Shown here one piece after another: positions 43,901 to 52,323 of a stretch of 64,000 bases of DNA; the first letter of the stretch is position 1; the number at the start of each line of letters is the position of its first letter. A program made the position numbers and the translations under genes. The stretch spans positions 744,001 through 808,000 of the forward strand of contig OY282385.1 of the NCBI GenBank assembly GCA_958295935.1, given 5' to 3'. The DNA is from an uncultured Dehalococcoidia bacterium (GTDB lineage: Bacteria > Chloroflexota > Dehalococcoidia > Lucifugimonadales > Lucifugimonadaceae). The notes under the pieces are model-generated. The model ran no database searches. It was not told where the DNA came from and worked only from the letters and a program-made list of their open reading frames with translations.

Positions 43901-44555
43901 TGTTGGATTCCAGATTGCCATGCGCGACCTGGAGATACGAGGCATGGGCAACATTCTGGGCGCAGAGCAAAGCGGGCACATAGCAGCGGTCGGATTCGAC
44001 CTCTATTCGAAGCTCCTGGCCGACACGGTGCGCGACCTCAGATCGGGAGGCGACGCAGCGCGGCGGATTCCAATGGAGTTCTCGACGGTTCGGGTGGACC
44101 TCGGTCTCGATGCCCGCATTCCCGACAACTTCATAGAAGATTTGGCCCAGCGCCTGAGCGTCTACCAGCGTCTTGCCAGAATGCACTCCGCGGCGGAGAT
44201 CGACGATCTGCGGGAGGAACTATGGGACCGCTTTGGCCCGGTACCCCGAAACGTAGACCTACTGCTGGACTGCGCGCGCATCAAGGCGCTGGCGGAGGAG
44301 TCCGGCGTAGACTCGGTCGTGGCCGCGGAAGACGTGCTGGTACTTTCTCTCAAGGACTCCACCGGAGGGGCTAGACGCGCCCTGCAAAACGCTTTGGGAC
44401 GCGGGGCGCGGGTGGGTCACATGCAAATACGGATGGACATCGACCGCGAAGAGGACGTCTGGCTGGAGGAGTCGAAGGAGGTTCTCAGCAGACTAAAGCA
44501 GTTTCGCCAGCGTATGCTGGGGGCGCTGCACGCATCGGGCGCAGCTGCAAGCTGA
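40974..44555 (+). CDS. mfd: transcription-repair coupling factor
   Basis: A 1193-residue DNA translocase that removes RNA polymerase stalled at lesions and recruits UvrA. The N-terminal UvrB-like module covers about residues 1-400. A CarD/RID domain follows (L-K-P-G-S-F-V-V-H-V-E-H-G-V-G-R-F near residue 515). The translocase has Walker A V-G-Y-G-K-T-E-V-A-L, D-E-E-H-K-F-G-V and S-A-T-P-I-P-R-T-L, and the TRG motif is in Q-L-R-G-R-I-G-R. The C-terminal TRCF domain is complete. Single-gene unit. Confidence 0.96.
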   Translation: MTLGGLLPLIARNSRFIELIESLRPGGARGSVIAPDAANSYLAAALWRSFDAPVAVLTPTPETARWLSDQLHVWLSDAPVFQFAETEYIPFERYTPDLLSSHERLRALSALRDYRSGSKPPLVVASVQAAAQTTIERDAFSRSTRTISVGDTIDLNELINHWVAIGYRIEATAETPGSASRRGGILDVFPVTSSHPARIELFGNEVESIRLFDALTQRSTGAADSITVPPAQETLPEVAAEERVEEALGRLNLDSCRPDLQHRIPLELGQALRGELTEGLSFYSGFFNSGTLLDYLPEGALLIVLRPSAVEDAARSGDSRLRGLRERKERRGEAPRGFPLARVDWGILADSISRRARALEVSPWGVERPGVGEIEPQKDESGVAAIEGSPGEPMRLPLEAAPLTGRGIEQTLDLAEQGRNTGRRYVFMTNHALRVADVAAERDLKVRAETNLADEPAPGDLRIMQGHLREGFTLGGRSRDGFTLLTDHEIFGVRKERRRVRRRPVRKGPALEQLKPGSFVVHVEHGVGRFTGTQVMDTHDGREFLVLEYANDDKLYVPAEHLDRVQLYRGSSDSPPRLTRLGTQEWVRAKARAQRATEQLAGELIALYAARSVTKGFNSDPDTPWQDALEASFPYEETPDQLATIEAVKADLVSSRPMDRLVCGDVGYGKTEVALRAAFKVVQSGRQVVILVPTTVLAQQHFATFRERLAPFPVKIEMLSRFRSNHKQREIVEGLADGKVDICIGTHRLLQRDVSIKDLGLAVIDEEHKFGVSHKERLKRLRTQVDVLTLSATPIPRTLHMALAGVRDMSTIDTPPEERLPIKTYVSEENDDLLREAILRELDRGGQVFFLHNRVGSIDRVAAQVHKLAPEARIGIGHGQMPADELESVMADFSERRFDVLVCTTIIESGIDLPNVNTLVVDRADVFGLSQLYQLRGRIGRGANRAYAYLMVPRGKQLTETAEQRLNTILAATELGVGFQIAMRDLEIRGMGNILGAEQSGHIAAVGFDLYSKLLADTVRDLRSGGDAARRIPMEFSTVRVDLGLDARIPDNFIEDLAQRLSVYQRLARMHSAAEIDDLREELWDRFGPVPRNVDLLLDCARIKALAEESGVDSVVAAEDVLVLSLKDSTGGARRALQNALGRGARVGHMQIRMDIDREEDVWLEESKEVLSRLKQFRQRMLGALHASGAAAS

Positions 44556-44693
44556 CCCATACAGGTATCCTGCCGTAGGGTCTGAGTCGTATCGCCTTGG
44601 TCATTGGAAGGAATGGCCGGGGAACCGTCCGGCGCTTCCGGTAAAGGCTCGTGACGCAACGTCCGCGCTGTCAGAAAAGCAGGAGAGAAGACG

Positions 44694-45497
44694 ATGGCCA
44701 GGGTTCCGGATAACGTCAATCGGAAGATTACGCGCCGCGCAGAATTGATGGGCCGGCATCCGGCTGATCGGCCGTGGGCCGAGATGCTGATATCCGATGG
44801 TCGGAACCACGCCGTGTGGATTTCGGGCCCTCCCAGCACGCCGCCTGATCCACACCTACACCCGGACTTCAACGAGTGGTGGATAGCGCTGGACGGCAAG
44901 ACCAGATGGCAGATAGGCCAGTACGAGCCGATAGTGGCGGAATGGGGTGACGTGGTGATGGCCCCTGCCGGCTTTTGCCATGACATACGCCCCTGGGCAG
45001 GCGGTCAGGCGGTCAGGTTGGGAGTGACGCACCCTGAAAGCAACCACGACATCAAGGGAATCGCGCCGTGCAGGCTCATACCGGTTGACCCGGGTCTAGA
45101 CCCGCCGAACTTGATCCACACGTCTTTGAAGGGCCTTCTGGACCGGCATGGCTCGGACAGGGGATGGAAGGAGGTGGTGATACTGGACGAGCGCAATCGA
45201 GCTTTGATAACGCACGAGATGCCCGGGACCAAGAACCGCCGGACGTGGCACCCGAACATGCGCAAGTGGTGGGTCGTGCTCGACGGAGAGCTTGAGTGGA
45301 GCATAGGCGATGACGAACCGGTACTCGCCAAGCGGGGCGACGTGGTGTTCGTCGGAAGTGAAACGCCTCATGAGATCCGCACCGTCGGGAACTCGCCCTC
45401 CATCAGGATCACTATCACCGCGCCGGACATCGTGCACCACTACCCAGACGACCCGGACGCACCGCCGTTGCCGCCGCCGCGTAGGGGCCGTTCGTGA
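44694..45497 (+). CDS. bicupin protein
   Basis: A 267-residue protein with two cupin barrels. The first has D-P-H-L-H-P-D-F-N-E-W-W and G-D-V-V-M-A-P-A-G-F-C-H; the second R-T-W-H-P-N-M-R-K-W-W and G-D-V-V-F-V-G-S-E-T-P-H, so His/Glu metal ligands are best kept in the first. Related to 3-hydroxyanthranilate dioxygenase-like and auxin-binding-type cupins; the reaction is not assignable. AGGAG precedes the ATG. The stop codon falls inside the palindrome at 45481-45505. Confidence 0.8.
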   Translation: MARVPDNVNRKITRRAELMGRHPADRPWAEMLISDGRNHAVWISGPPSTPPDPHLHPDFNEWWIALDGKTRWQIGQYEPIVAEWGDVVMAPAGFCHDIRPWAGGQAVRLGVTHPESNHDIKGIAPCRLIPVDPGLDPPNLIHTSLKGLLDRHGSDRGWKEVVILDERNRALITHEMPGTKNRRTWHPNMRKWWVVLDGELEWSIGDDEPVLAKRGDVVFVGSETPHEIRTVGNSPSIRITITAPDIVHHYPDDPDAPPLPPPRRGRS

Positions 45498-45505
45498 ACG
45501 GCCCT
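45481..45505. repeat. REP-like palindrome between convergent genes
   Basis: GTAGG then GGCCGTTC GTGAACGGCC; the arms GGGCCGTTC and GAACGGCCC pair perfectly. The TGA of the bicupin gene (45495-45497) lies in the loop side. Its GTAGGGGC head is shared with the element at 16093. It could also work as a two-way terminator for the convergent bicupin and hsdS genes. Confidence 0.75.
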
Positions 45506-45522
45506 GCCCGCCCGCGAACGAC

Positions 45523-46830
45523 TCAACTCGCCCCCGCCTCGCGCACGTCCAGCTTGCCCGTAACCGCATCGGCGATCAGGCGGGTGCGGTACTCCTCCAG
45601 CAACTCGACCTGACGACGGGCCCGGGCGGCCGCGGCGTCGATTCGTGCAGTTGCCCGGTCGACGTACTCGACGATGGCGGCCTGCTCGGAGAGCGGCGGG
45701 AGGGCAACCCTGACATCTCCAAGCTCGCCTTCGCTGATTGCAGGGACGGGACCCGGCTTGGCAATAACCGCTAGGTCTATATGCCGCAACAACAATAGAG
45801 TGAAATCTGAATCTCCACGAGTAACGATGCAGCCCATCAGATTGTTGTCGATGCTGGATGGATGTGTTAAGACGCGCCGCTTATTTGTTAGCATAGCGCC
45901 GCCGACCTTTGGAAAGATGATAGTCCCTGCCGGAAAGATCGTTGCTTTCAATGTCTTGGCTGTATTACGAGAAACTGAGTTATTACTAGTGTTCATAAAT
46001 ATGTCATTGCCAGGAAGATTCATGTCAGAAACCTTGAAGAAGGGAATCTCTTGGTCTTGCTGGCCTTGTTGCGCAATAGGAAATCCAACCCCGCTCTTGA
46101 GTACCCCCAAGCGTTTCAAAGCTAGCAAATCCCAGTGGGCGGGCACATCGCCGAGCCAGGGGACGCCGGAGGGCTTGAGGGGGACGTTGGGGTCTAGGCC
46201 GCGGGTGACGGCTTGGTTGATGAGGGCCTGCCGTTCCTCCTGGAGCAGTTCGACGAGCCGTTTCTTGGCGGTGACGTAGCTGCGAATGCGTTGGTCGGCG
46301 TGGTCGAGGTAGCGGACGATGGCCCGCTGCTCGGAAACCGGCGGAAGAGGAACATTCATGTTGCCAATGAATTGCCAATTGGCACGGGGCATCTTTGCTC
46401 CAAAGGTCGAGGCGTCTATCGCATCGATAACCGACTTGGAACGCAGCAGTTGCTCAAGATACCTTGACGACAAGTTGGCAACGCTGGATCGAAGCACCAA
46501 GAATTCTCCTACACAAACCCCGCTCCGGTTTGGGTAGGTGACTTTCGCCAAGTAGGGCCTCAGCTTGCCGAAAAGCACGTCGCCAGCCCGAAACCGCTTC
46601 ACCTGACTATCAAAGCTAACGTCATCGCCAGCAGCGGCAAACCTGCCCGTCCAGCTCTCAACGTGTTCAAGGGCAAGGTAAATATCGTCATGCCTTGTTT
46701 CGCTGGTGAGGTCAACTACGTTGGCGACGTGATTCTTCAACCGCCGCACCTCCCAATGCGCCGGCACGTCGCCGAGCCAGGGGATGCCGGAAGGCCTGTA
46801 GGCGGGATAGGGTCGAAGGGTGGTGGTCAC
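45523..46830 (-). CDS. hsdS: type I restriction-modification specificity subunit (second orphan HsdS)
   Basis: A 435-residue HsdS; start taken at GTG 46830 because homologous sequence begins at R-P-Y-P-A-Y-R-P-S-G-I-P-W-L-G-D. Two target-recognition domains start with near-identical segments, P-S-G-I-P-W-L-G-D-V-P-A-H-W-E and P-S-G-V-P-W-L-G-D-V-P-A-H-W-D, and end with P-L-P-P-V-S-E-Q-R-A-I and A-L-P-P-L-S-E-Q-A-A-I plus long helices. No hsdM or hsdR is adjacent. The second recognition domain is AT-rich compared with the conserved helices. Confidence 0.9.
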   Translation of the reverse strand: MTTTLRPYPAYRPSGIPWLGDVPAHWEVRRLKNHVANVVDLTSETRHDDIYLALEHVESWTGRFAAAGDDVSFDSQVKRFRAGDVLFGKLRPYLAKVTYPNRSGVCVGEFLVLRSSVANLSSRYLEQLLRSKSVIDAIDASTFGAKMPRANWQFIGNMNVPLPPVSEQRAIVRYLDHADQRIRSYVTAKKRLVELLQEERQALINQAVTRGLDPNVPLKPSGVPWLGDVPAHWDLLALKRLGVLKSGVGFPIAQQGQQDQEIPFFKVSDMNLPGNDIFMNTSNNSVSRNTAKTLKATIFPAGTIIFPKVGGAMLTNKRRVLTHPSSIDNNLMGCIVTRGDSDFTLLLLRHIDLAVIAKPGPVPAISEGELGDVRVALPPLSEQAAIVEYVDRATARIDAAAARARRQVELLEEYRTRLIADAVTGKLDVREAGAS

Positions 46831-46915
46831 GGTAAGCCCATCATAGTCCGCTGTATCCGTACCTAGCGCCGCACGCCACAACCAACCCCCACAGCGAGCT
46901 AGAAAAAAAGAGTAC

Positions 46916-48013
46916 TCAGCCGTCCAGGATTTCAACGGCTACAAGTTCGCTTGAGCCGTCTACGTCCATCTGCAGGGTCTGTCTGGCGCTGCCCGCAGCG
47001 GGGCGCGCGAGTTGGATTCGGTGCATCTTGCCGGAGACGTTCAGAGAGTAGGTCAGCGCGGGAGAGGCGTCTTCGAGCGGGGTTTCGAGAAGCTGCCGCA
47101 TTCGTTCGCGAGCGTTGGCCTGAGCTTCATCCACGGTGGTTCTGGTGAAGCTCACGGTTGAGCCCGGAGCGGCCTGAGCCAATGCCGGGAGGTCCACGCT
47201 CGCGACCACTCCGATCTTGGCGTACCCCCCGGTGGTCTGGCGGTCAGCCAAAAGGACTATCGGCTTGCCGTCACCAGGCACCTGGACAGAGCCAAAGACG
47301 ACGGCATCCGACACGATGTCGTACCGTCCATCCACGGCCTCGACCTGCGGCCCGTCCAGGCGGACTCCCTGCCTGTCCGAGCGGTCAGTGACGGTGTACT
47401 CCCCGCCGTAGAAAGCATCCACTCCGGCAATCGTGAAGGCGTCCTCCTGGGGACCGGGCACTACACGCAGCGCGGTATGCCGCGTGCTTTGCGGCCGTAG
47501 GCTGGCGGGCACGCGTTGCAGACCGGGCTCACCGGAGGTTTGACCTACAGGCAACTCTGCATTGGGCTTGAGCGGGCCTCCATCGAGTCCACCCAGACCG
47601 GAGCCTGTGTGAGTCGAGCGCGCTCCCAGCACCGGGCGGGTTGCGATTCCTCCCGCGACACATAGATAGGCCCGAAGTCCTTCAATTGGGCCGCTGAAGG
47701 CAAGGCGGGATCCCGCTGGAACGCGGAAAGATTCCCACTCCGGGACAGGAACGCCGCCGAGCTGCGCGCCGAGGTTTCCGCCGGTTACTGCGATGACAGT
47801 CTCCTGCGGAAACGCGAACTCAGCGCCGCCGAGCGTGACCTCGATAACCGCGGCGTCCGGCGTGTTGCCAACCAGGCGGTTTCCCAGCAGTAGGGCTTCC
47901 GCGTCCATCGCTCCGCCGACGGATACTCCGAACTTCTGGTAGCCGCGCCTGCCGGAGTCCTGGATCAGGGAGAGGATTCCGGGTGAAATGACCTGTATGA
48001 CTTCCACGGTCAT
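46916..48013 (-). CDS. pxpC: 5-oxoprolinase subunit C (biotin-dependent carboxyltransferase-like)
   Basis: A 365-residue protein of the AHS2 family. P-G-I-L-S-L-I-Q-D-S-G-R-R-G-Y-Q near the start, G-A-M-D-A-E-A-L-L-L-G-N-R-L-V-G, and D-R-Q-T-T-G-G-Y-A-K-I-G are conserved. With PxpA and PxpB it hydrolyses 5-oxoproline to glutamate with ATP. Its ATG overlaps the pxpB stop by four bases (ATGA). Confidence 0.92.
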   Translation of the reverse strand: MTVEVIQVISPGILSLIQDSGRRGYQKFGVSVGGAMDAEALLLGNRLVGNTPDAAVIEVTLGGAEFAFPQETVIAVTGGNLGAQLGGVPVPEWESFRVPAGSRLAFSGPIEGLRAYLCVAGGIATRPVLGARSTHTGSGLGGLDGGPLKPNAELPVGQTSGEPGLQRVPASLRPQSTRHTALRVVPGPQEDAFTIAGVDAFYGGEYTVTDRSDRQGVRLDGPQVEAVDGRYDIVSDAVVFGSVQVPGDGKPIVLLADRQTTGGYAKIGVVASVDLPALAQAAPGSTVSFTRTTVDEAQANARERMRQLLETPLEDASPALTYSLNVSGKMHRIQLARPAAGSARQTLQMDVDGSSELVAVEILDG

Positions 48014-48765
48014 GCGGTTCCCGGGAGTCGTTTCAACTGGTACTCTCCCGCCTCGACGCTTGAAGCAATCGCTTGGTATTGGTCAGGATCGACCGGCTCG
48101 AAGCGCACCAGGCTGCCTGGCAGTATGGCTGCCGGAGGGTTGGCCTGGGAGTCGAACAGCTTGACCGGGGTATGGCCTATGATCTGCCATCCGCCGGGGC
48201 TATCGTTGGGATACACGCCGGTCTGTGACTCCGCAATGCCCACGGAGCCGCCTGGGACGCGCACTCTGGGGGTTTTGAGGCGGGGGCAAGCGATGCGCTC
48301 ATCCATGCCGCCGAGGTAAGGGAAGCCGGGCGCAAAGCCGAGCATGAAGACGCGGTAGTCCGTGCCGGAGTGGATGCCGATCACGTCCTGCTCGGACAAG
48401 CCGCTGTGCTCGGCCACCGTCTGCAGGTCGGCGCCTGACTCGCCTCCGTACGCGACGGGGATCTTTACCACGATCTTGGCCGCATCGCCGTTTCCGACGG
48501 GCGGTTTGATCTGTTCGACGATTTTCCGCAGGCGGCTCGATACGTCCTCGTACCCGATTGCATGCAGGTCGTACTGGACCAGCAATGAACGGTACGTGGG
48601 CACCAGCTCCTGGAAGCCCTCGATGGATGCGGCCTCTACCGCCGAGGCCAGCGAATAGACCAGGTCGTTGGTCTCAGGGTCTATTCGATCGCCAAATTCG
48701 ACCAGTGCGGCCGAGTCGCCGGCAGGGAGGATCTTGGGGCTTGGGCGTTCAGGGTGTGCCGTCAC
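48010..48765 (-). CDS. pxpB: 5-oxoprolinase subunit B (AHS1/KipI-like)
   Basis: A 251-residue AHS1-family protein starting at GTG 48765, seven bases after the pxpA stop. L-P-A-G-D-S-A-A-L-V-E-F-G, V-P-T-Y-R-S-L-L-V-Q-Y-D, F-M-L-G-F-A-P-G-F-P-Y-L-G and S-P-G-G-W are the family's conserved blocks. It forms the ATP-dependent ring-opening enzyme with PxpC. Confidence 0.93.
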   Translation of the reverse strand: MTAHPERPSPKILPAGDSAALVEFGDRIDPETNDLVYSLASAVEAASIEGFQELVPTYRSLLVQYDLHAIGYEDVSSRLRKIVEQIKPPVGNGDAAKIVVKIPVAYGGESGADLQTVAEHSGLSEQDVIGIHSGTDYRVFMLGFAPGFPYLGGMDERIACPRLKTPRVRVPGGSVGIAESQTGVYPNDSPGGWQIIGHTPVKLFDSQANPPAAILPGSLVRFEPVDPDQYQAIASSVEAGEYQLKRLPGTA

Positions 48766-48772
48766 GACGCTA

Positions 48773-49546
48773 TCAGGGTACGATCTGTGACATAGGCTTG
48801 ATCTCGATACCGGCGGCTTCGAGTTCTCGTCGCAGGGATGCCGCGAGCTCCACCGCTCCTGCGGTATCTCCGTGCAGGCAGATCGAGTCTGCCTGAAAGT
48901 CTATGTCGCTGCCGTCCACCGCCTCCACCTTGCCTTCGGTGACGAGCCTCAGGGACCGCTCGATGACCAGTCCCTCGTCGTGGATAACCGCCCCGGGCAG
49001 TGATCGCGGCGCGAGCTTGCCGTCCGGCGTGACGGCGCGGTCGGCGTAGCACTCACGAGCAATCCGCACGCCTGCTGCGCGTGCGACCTGCTCCCATTCG
49101 GACCCTGCCAGCACCATGTGTATGAGCGATGGGTCGAAAGCCTTGACGGCCTCCACTATGGCCGAGGCTTCGGCCGGGTCTCGCACGGCCTTGTTGTACA
49201 TGGCGCCGTGCGGCTTGACGTGTTGCAGGCCGCCATTGGTGAACGCGGATAGGGCGCCGACCTGATAGGTGACGCAGTTTCGGACCTCATCCGGTGTCAT
49301 TGACATGTCACGGCGGCCAAAGCCGACGAGGTCGGGATAGGCCGGATGTGCGCCGACGCGCACGCCGTTGTCCTCTGCCAGTTTGACGGTCCTGGCCATG
49401 CAGTCCGGGTCGCCTGCGTGGAAACCTGTGGCGACGTTGACCGAGGTGACCTGCTTGATGATCTCCTCGTCCAGACCCATACGGTACGACCCGAATGATT
49501 CTCCGAGGTCGCTGTTGAAGTCGATTACACCGGTTGGAGACGCCAT
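48773..49546 (-). CDS. pxpA: 5-oxoprolinase subunit A (LamB/YcsF family)
   Basis: A 257-residue protein with I-D-F-N-S-D-L-G-E-S-F-G, N-V-A-T-G-F-H-A-G-D-P, V-G-A-H-P-A-Y-P-D, H-V-K-P-H-G-A-M-Y-N and C-L-H-G-D, all characteristic. First gene of the pxpABC operon, which salvages 5-oxoproline formed from glutamine, glutathione breakdown or peptides. Confidence 0.95.
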   Translation of the reverse strand: MASPTGVIDFNSDLGESFGSYRMGLDEEIIKQVTSVNVATGFHAGDPDCMARTVKLAEDNGVRVGAHPAYPDLVGFGRRDMSMTPDEVRNCVTYQVGALSAFTNGGLQHVKPHGAMYNKAVRDPAEASAIVEAVKAFDPSLIHMVLAGSEWEQVARAAGVRIARECYADRAVTPDGKLAPRSLPGAVIHDEGLVIERSLRLVTEGKVEAVDGSDIDFQADSICLHGDTAGAVELAASLRRELEAAGIEIKPMSQIVP

Positions 49547-49752
49547 GTTCTAAAGCCTCGCGTAAGTTTCAGAAGCCTTTCTCCCCCATCTGCGGCTGGG
49601 GGCCTGAGATTACAGAGTAGCACAGGCGGAGATGCCCTCTGAATGATGCGGATGGGCTGTTTCGTCGGTTGGAGTAACGGGTCGCTCTTGGCAGAACCAC
49701 AGGGTCCAGGAAGGGCCTTCCCAGATGGGGGAAGTTAGAGTGCGCTCCTACA

Positions 49753-49834
49753 AGAGTAGGGCTGAGGAGAAAGCGTCGGTGAGCGCACCGTGAAGAGTAG
49801 GGCTGAGGAGAAAGCGTCGGTGGGCGCGCCGTGA
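49753..49834. repeat. 41-bp tandem repeat, two copies
   Basis: 49753-49793 and 49794-49834, differing at two positions near the end; the unit starts AGAGTAGGGCTGAGGAGAAA. It lies just downstream of radC. The remaining 305-bp gap 49547-49851 shows no gene. Confidence 0.92.
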
Positions 49835-49851
49835 GGCGAGCGGAATTTGCT

Positions 49852-50592
49852 TCAATCGAAGCCGAGGTTGCAATCTCGCATCGATATGAACCTCCCTCGG
49901 CCGATGATGACGTGGTCGATCAGTTCCACTTCGAGCAGGCGGCCGGCCTTGACGAGTCTGGAGGTGGTGGCGATGTCGTCGGAGCTTGGGGTAGGGTCTC
50001 CTGACGGGTGATTGTGTGCGACCGCTATGGATGGGCAGTTGCGTTTCAGTGCGCTGGCGTAGACTTCTGCGGTGCGTACGATGGATGAGTTGACGCTGCC
50101 GACGTAGAGTTTCTCCACTTCGATCACCTGGTTCTTCATGTTCAGCAGAATGACCTTGAAGCACTCGCGGCTGAGGTACGCCATTTCGGGAGACAGCATA
50201 TTGGCTATGTCCTCCGGACTGTTGACGTAGGGTCGATCCATCGGATCGGGCGATGCTACGCGCTTGCCAAGCTCGATTCCGGCGAGCAACTGGCACGCTT
50301 TTGCGCTGGAGATTCCCTTTTCCGCGCAGAGGTCGTGAACCGATGCGCGAGCGAGTTCGTCCAGGCCGCCGAAATCTCTAAGCAAACGCTGAGCCATGAC
50401 GAGGACGTTTTCACCCTTGAGGCCCGTCCTGAGCAAGATGGCCATGAGTTCGGCGTTTGACAAGCTCGAAGGCCCGTATGCGCTGAGGCGCTCCCGCGGT
50501 CGCTCTCCCGACGGGAAATCTCTGATGGCCAATGCTGCGGGACGACCATTGGCCGGGAGGGTTTCCAAGGGTTTCGGGGCTGTCGCTTGCAC
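49852..50592 (-). CDS. radC: RadC-family JAB/MPN metalloprotein
   Basis: A 246-residue protein with an N-terminal helix-hairpin-helix part and a C-terminal JAMM domain whose zinc motif is complete: V-A-H-N-H-P-S-G-D-P-T-P-S-S-D-D. The original link to radiation repair has been withdrawn in Escherichia coli; the biochemical role is unknown, and family copies are common on mobile elements. This one has the normal chromosomal length. Confidence 0.93.
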   Translation of the reverse strand: MQATAPKPLETLPANGRPAALAIRDFPSGERPRERLSAYGPSSLSNAELMAILLRTGLKGENVLVMAQRLLRDFGGLDELARASVHDLCAEKGISSAKACQLLAGIELGKRVASPDPMDRPYVNSPEDIANMLSPEMAYLSRECFKVILLNMKNQVIEVEKLYVGSVNSSIVRTAEVYASALKRNCPSIAVAHNHPSGDPTPSSDDIATTSRLVKAGRLLEVELIDHVIIGRGRFISMRDCNLGFD

Positions 50593-50757
50593 TTACTTCG
50601 CTCCACGTTGATAACTGCTACGGAAAGTTACGCGCCTAGCAGACCGTACTCAAAGAGGACTGTCACTCGACCGTATTTTGGCGGTCCGTGGAATGTGCGG
50701 CGCGGCGAAGGAGATCCGCTTGAAAGCGGAGACGAAGAGGGCGCTCTCTACTGCGGA

Positions 50758-51879
50758 TTACAACGGCAGGGCAACCATTTCTCCCGTCTGGCAGGAGCGC
50801 GTTACGGCGTCTGTGAACTCCATGTACTTCACGCCGTCCACGAAGTTGGTGTGTGTGACGGGTTCAAGGCCGCGTATGGCGTTTATGAACTCCTCTTCCA
50901 CTCGCCAGGCGCCTTTCTTCTCGGGGGGTACGTCGATCCGGGCGAGGCCGGAGTCTCCCCTCCTGCCGCCGCGTATGCGTACTCCCGGGTCTAGCGAGTT
51001 CGAGGCGTTCGGTGAGTCGAGCCGCAAGGTGCCTTCGGTACCGTAGATCCAGCATTCGAATTCCTGACACAATCCTGCGGACTGGGTGACGGTGTAGTTG
51101 AAGGTTCCGCCGGAGTGAAGGCTGCAAAGCACGTCCAGATGATCCGGTATCGGCGCCGACATTCGGCGCCCGGCGGCATTCTTGCGGTGCTTCACGACCG
51201 TCTGACCCAAGGCCTGTACGGACGAGGCCGGGCCTACCCAGCGCATCAGGGCCTCGTAGAAGATACCCATCATCATGATGTTGTTGCCGGATAAGTCCCT
51301 GTCGTGTCTCCAGTGGAGGGGTGCGTCGTAGTCAGGGAAATCGCTGCCTATGGCGATCTGCGCTCTGACGTTTATCACGTCGCCCACGTATCCCTCGGAA
51401 ATGAGGTCGATGATAGTGCGGTCTACGCCGAGCGTATGGGGAGCAGGGACAACCTGGGTCACGAGGTGCGGGTTGGCGCGTGACACCGCGAGCATGTCAC
51501 TCGCCTCATCGGCGTTCATAGCCATCCTGGCCTCGACGAGGACATGCTTGCCATTCTCTAGCGCCGCCACTGTACAAGGGTGGTGCATGTACGGCCATGT
51601 TCCAATGCACACGGCGTCCAGGTCGTCGTCCTCGACGAGCTCAAGCCAATCGCCGTAGACGTTGGTTATGCCGAAGTCTTCTGCGGCTCTCCTGCTGGAC
51701 TCGAGCGTGCGGTTGACGACGCCTGCGACCTCCACTCCCTTCTGAGCCTTGAGGCCCGGAATGTGGCGGGTTCGAGTGTTTGCTCCCGCGCCTATGACGC
51801 CCACTCTGATAGTGTCTTCGCCAGTCTCAGCGCCGTCAGCCATTTCGTCGTCAGCCATTTCCATTTCGTTGTCAGCCAT
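50758..51879 (-). CDS. Gfo/Idh/MocA-family oxidoreductase
   Basis: A 373-residue NAD(P)-dependent dehydrogenase. After a repetitive acidic N-terminus (M-A-D-N-E-M-E-M-A-D-D-E-M-A-D), which may be start-site ambiguity, it has V-G-V-I-G-A-G-A-N-T-R and G-K-H-V-L-V-E-A-R, where the usual E-K-P has become E-A-R. Substrates of this family are sugars and cyclitols. A more internal start at about residue 13 would still leave the whole Rossmann domain. Confidence 0.85.
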   Translation of the reverse strand: MADNEMEMADDEMADGAETGEDTIRVGVIGAGANTRTRHIPGLKAQKGVEVAGVVNRTLESSRRAAEDFGITNVYGDWLELVEDDDLDAVCIGTWPYMHHPCTVAALENGKHVLVEARMAMNADEASDMLAVSRANPHLVTQVVPAPHTLGVDRTIIDLISEGYVGDVINVRAQIAIGSDFPDYDAPLHWRHDRDLSGNNIMMMGIFYEALMRWVGPASSVQALGQTVVKHRKNAAGRRMSAPIPDHLDVLCSLHSGGTFNYTVTQSAGLCQEFECWIYGTEGTLRLDSPNASNSLDPGVRIRGGRRGDSGLARIDVPPEKKGAWRVEEEFINAIRGLEPVTHTNFVDGVKYMEFTDAVTRSCQTGEMVALPL

Positions 51880-51907
51880 TTCTCAGGTCCTTTTTCGTTG
51901 TTCGTTG

Positions 51908-51968
51908 GAGCGTCCTCATGCTTCGCCGAGCGTCCTCACGCTGCGCCGGAGCGTCCTCATGCTTTGCC
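51908..51968. repeat. 20-bp tandem repeat, three copies
   Basis: Three imperfect copies of GAGCGTCCTCATGCTTCGCC at 51908-51927, 51928-51948 and 51949-51968, just upstream of the oxidoreductase gene. Confidence 0.9.
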
Positions 51969-52155
51969 TGGCGGGAAGTTTACCGCAACTCTTCGCCGCG
52001 CCCACAGCCTGATCCTATTTCATCGGCCGGGATGACAAACCGCACCGCACCGCTTTGCCTGCGCGCCAGAGAAATACGCCGTTCGTGAAGTTGCGGGGTG
52101 AGAAGATAGAGCCTACGGTGAAGAAAAGCCCCCCAAAAAAGTTAGATCGGGGTTG

Positions 52156-52240
52156 AATCCCTGCAGAGCGGGAAGAGCCGCGCCCGCCTCCAGCCAGCCG
52201 GCGCGTCGTCCGGTTAAATCCCCGTAGAGCGGGAAGAGCC
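52156..52240. repeat. 24-bp direct repeat pair
   Basis: Copies at 52156-52179 and 52217-52240 share the core AGAGCGGGAAGAGCC. They are 61 bp apart in the 444-bp gap 51880-52323, which otherwise has no supported gene. Confidence 0.8.
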
Positions 52241-52323
52241 CCAAGCCAATGGGCCGAGGCAGGTCTTGTAACGTCCCAGGGGGGTGAAACGAAAGCGGTC
52301 GAGCCGGACAAGGGAGGGAGCCA

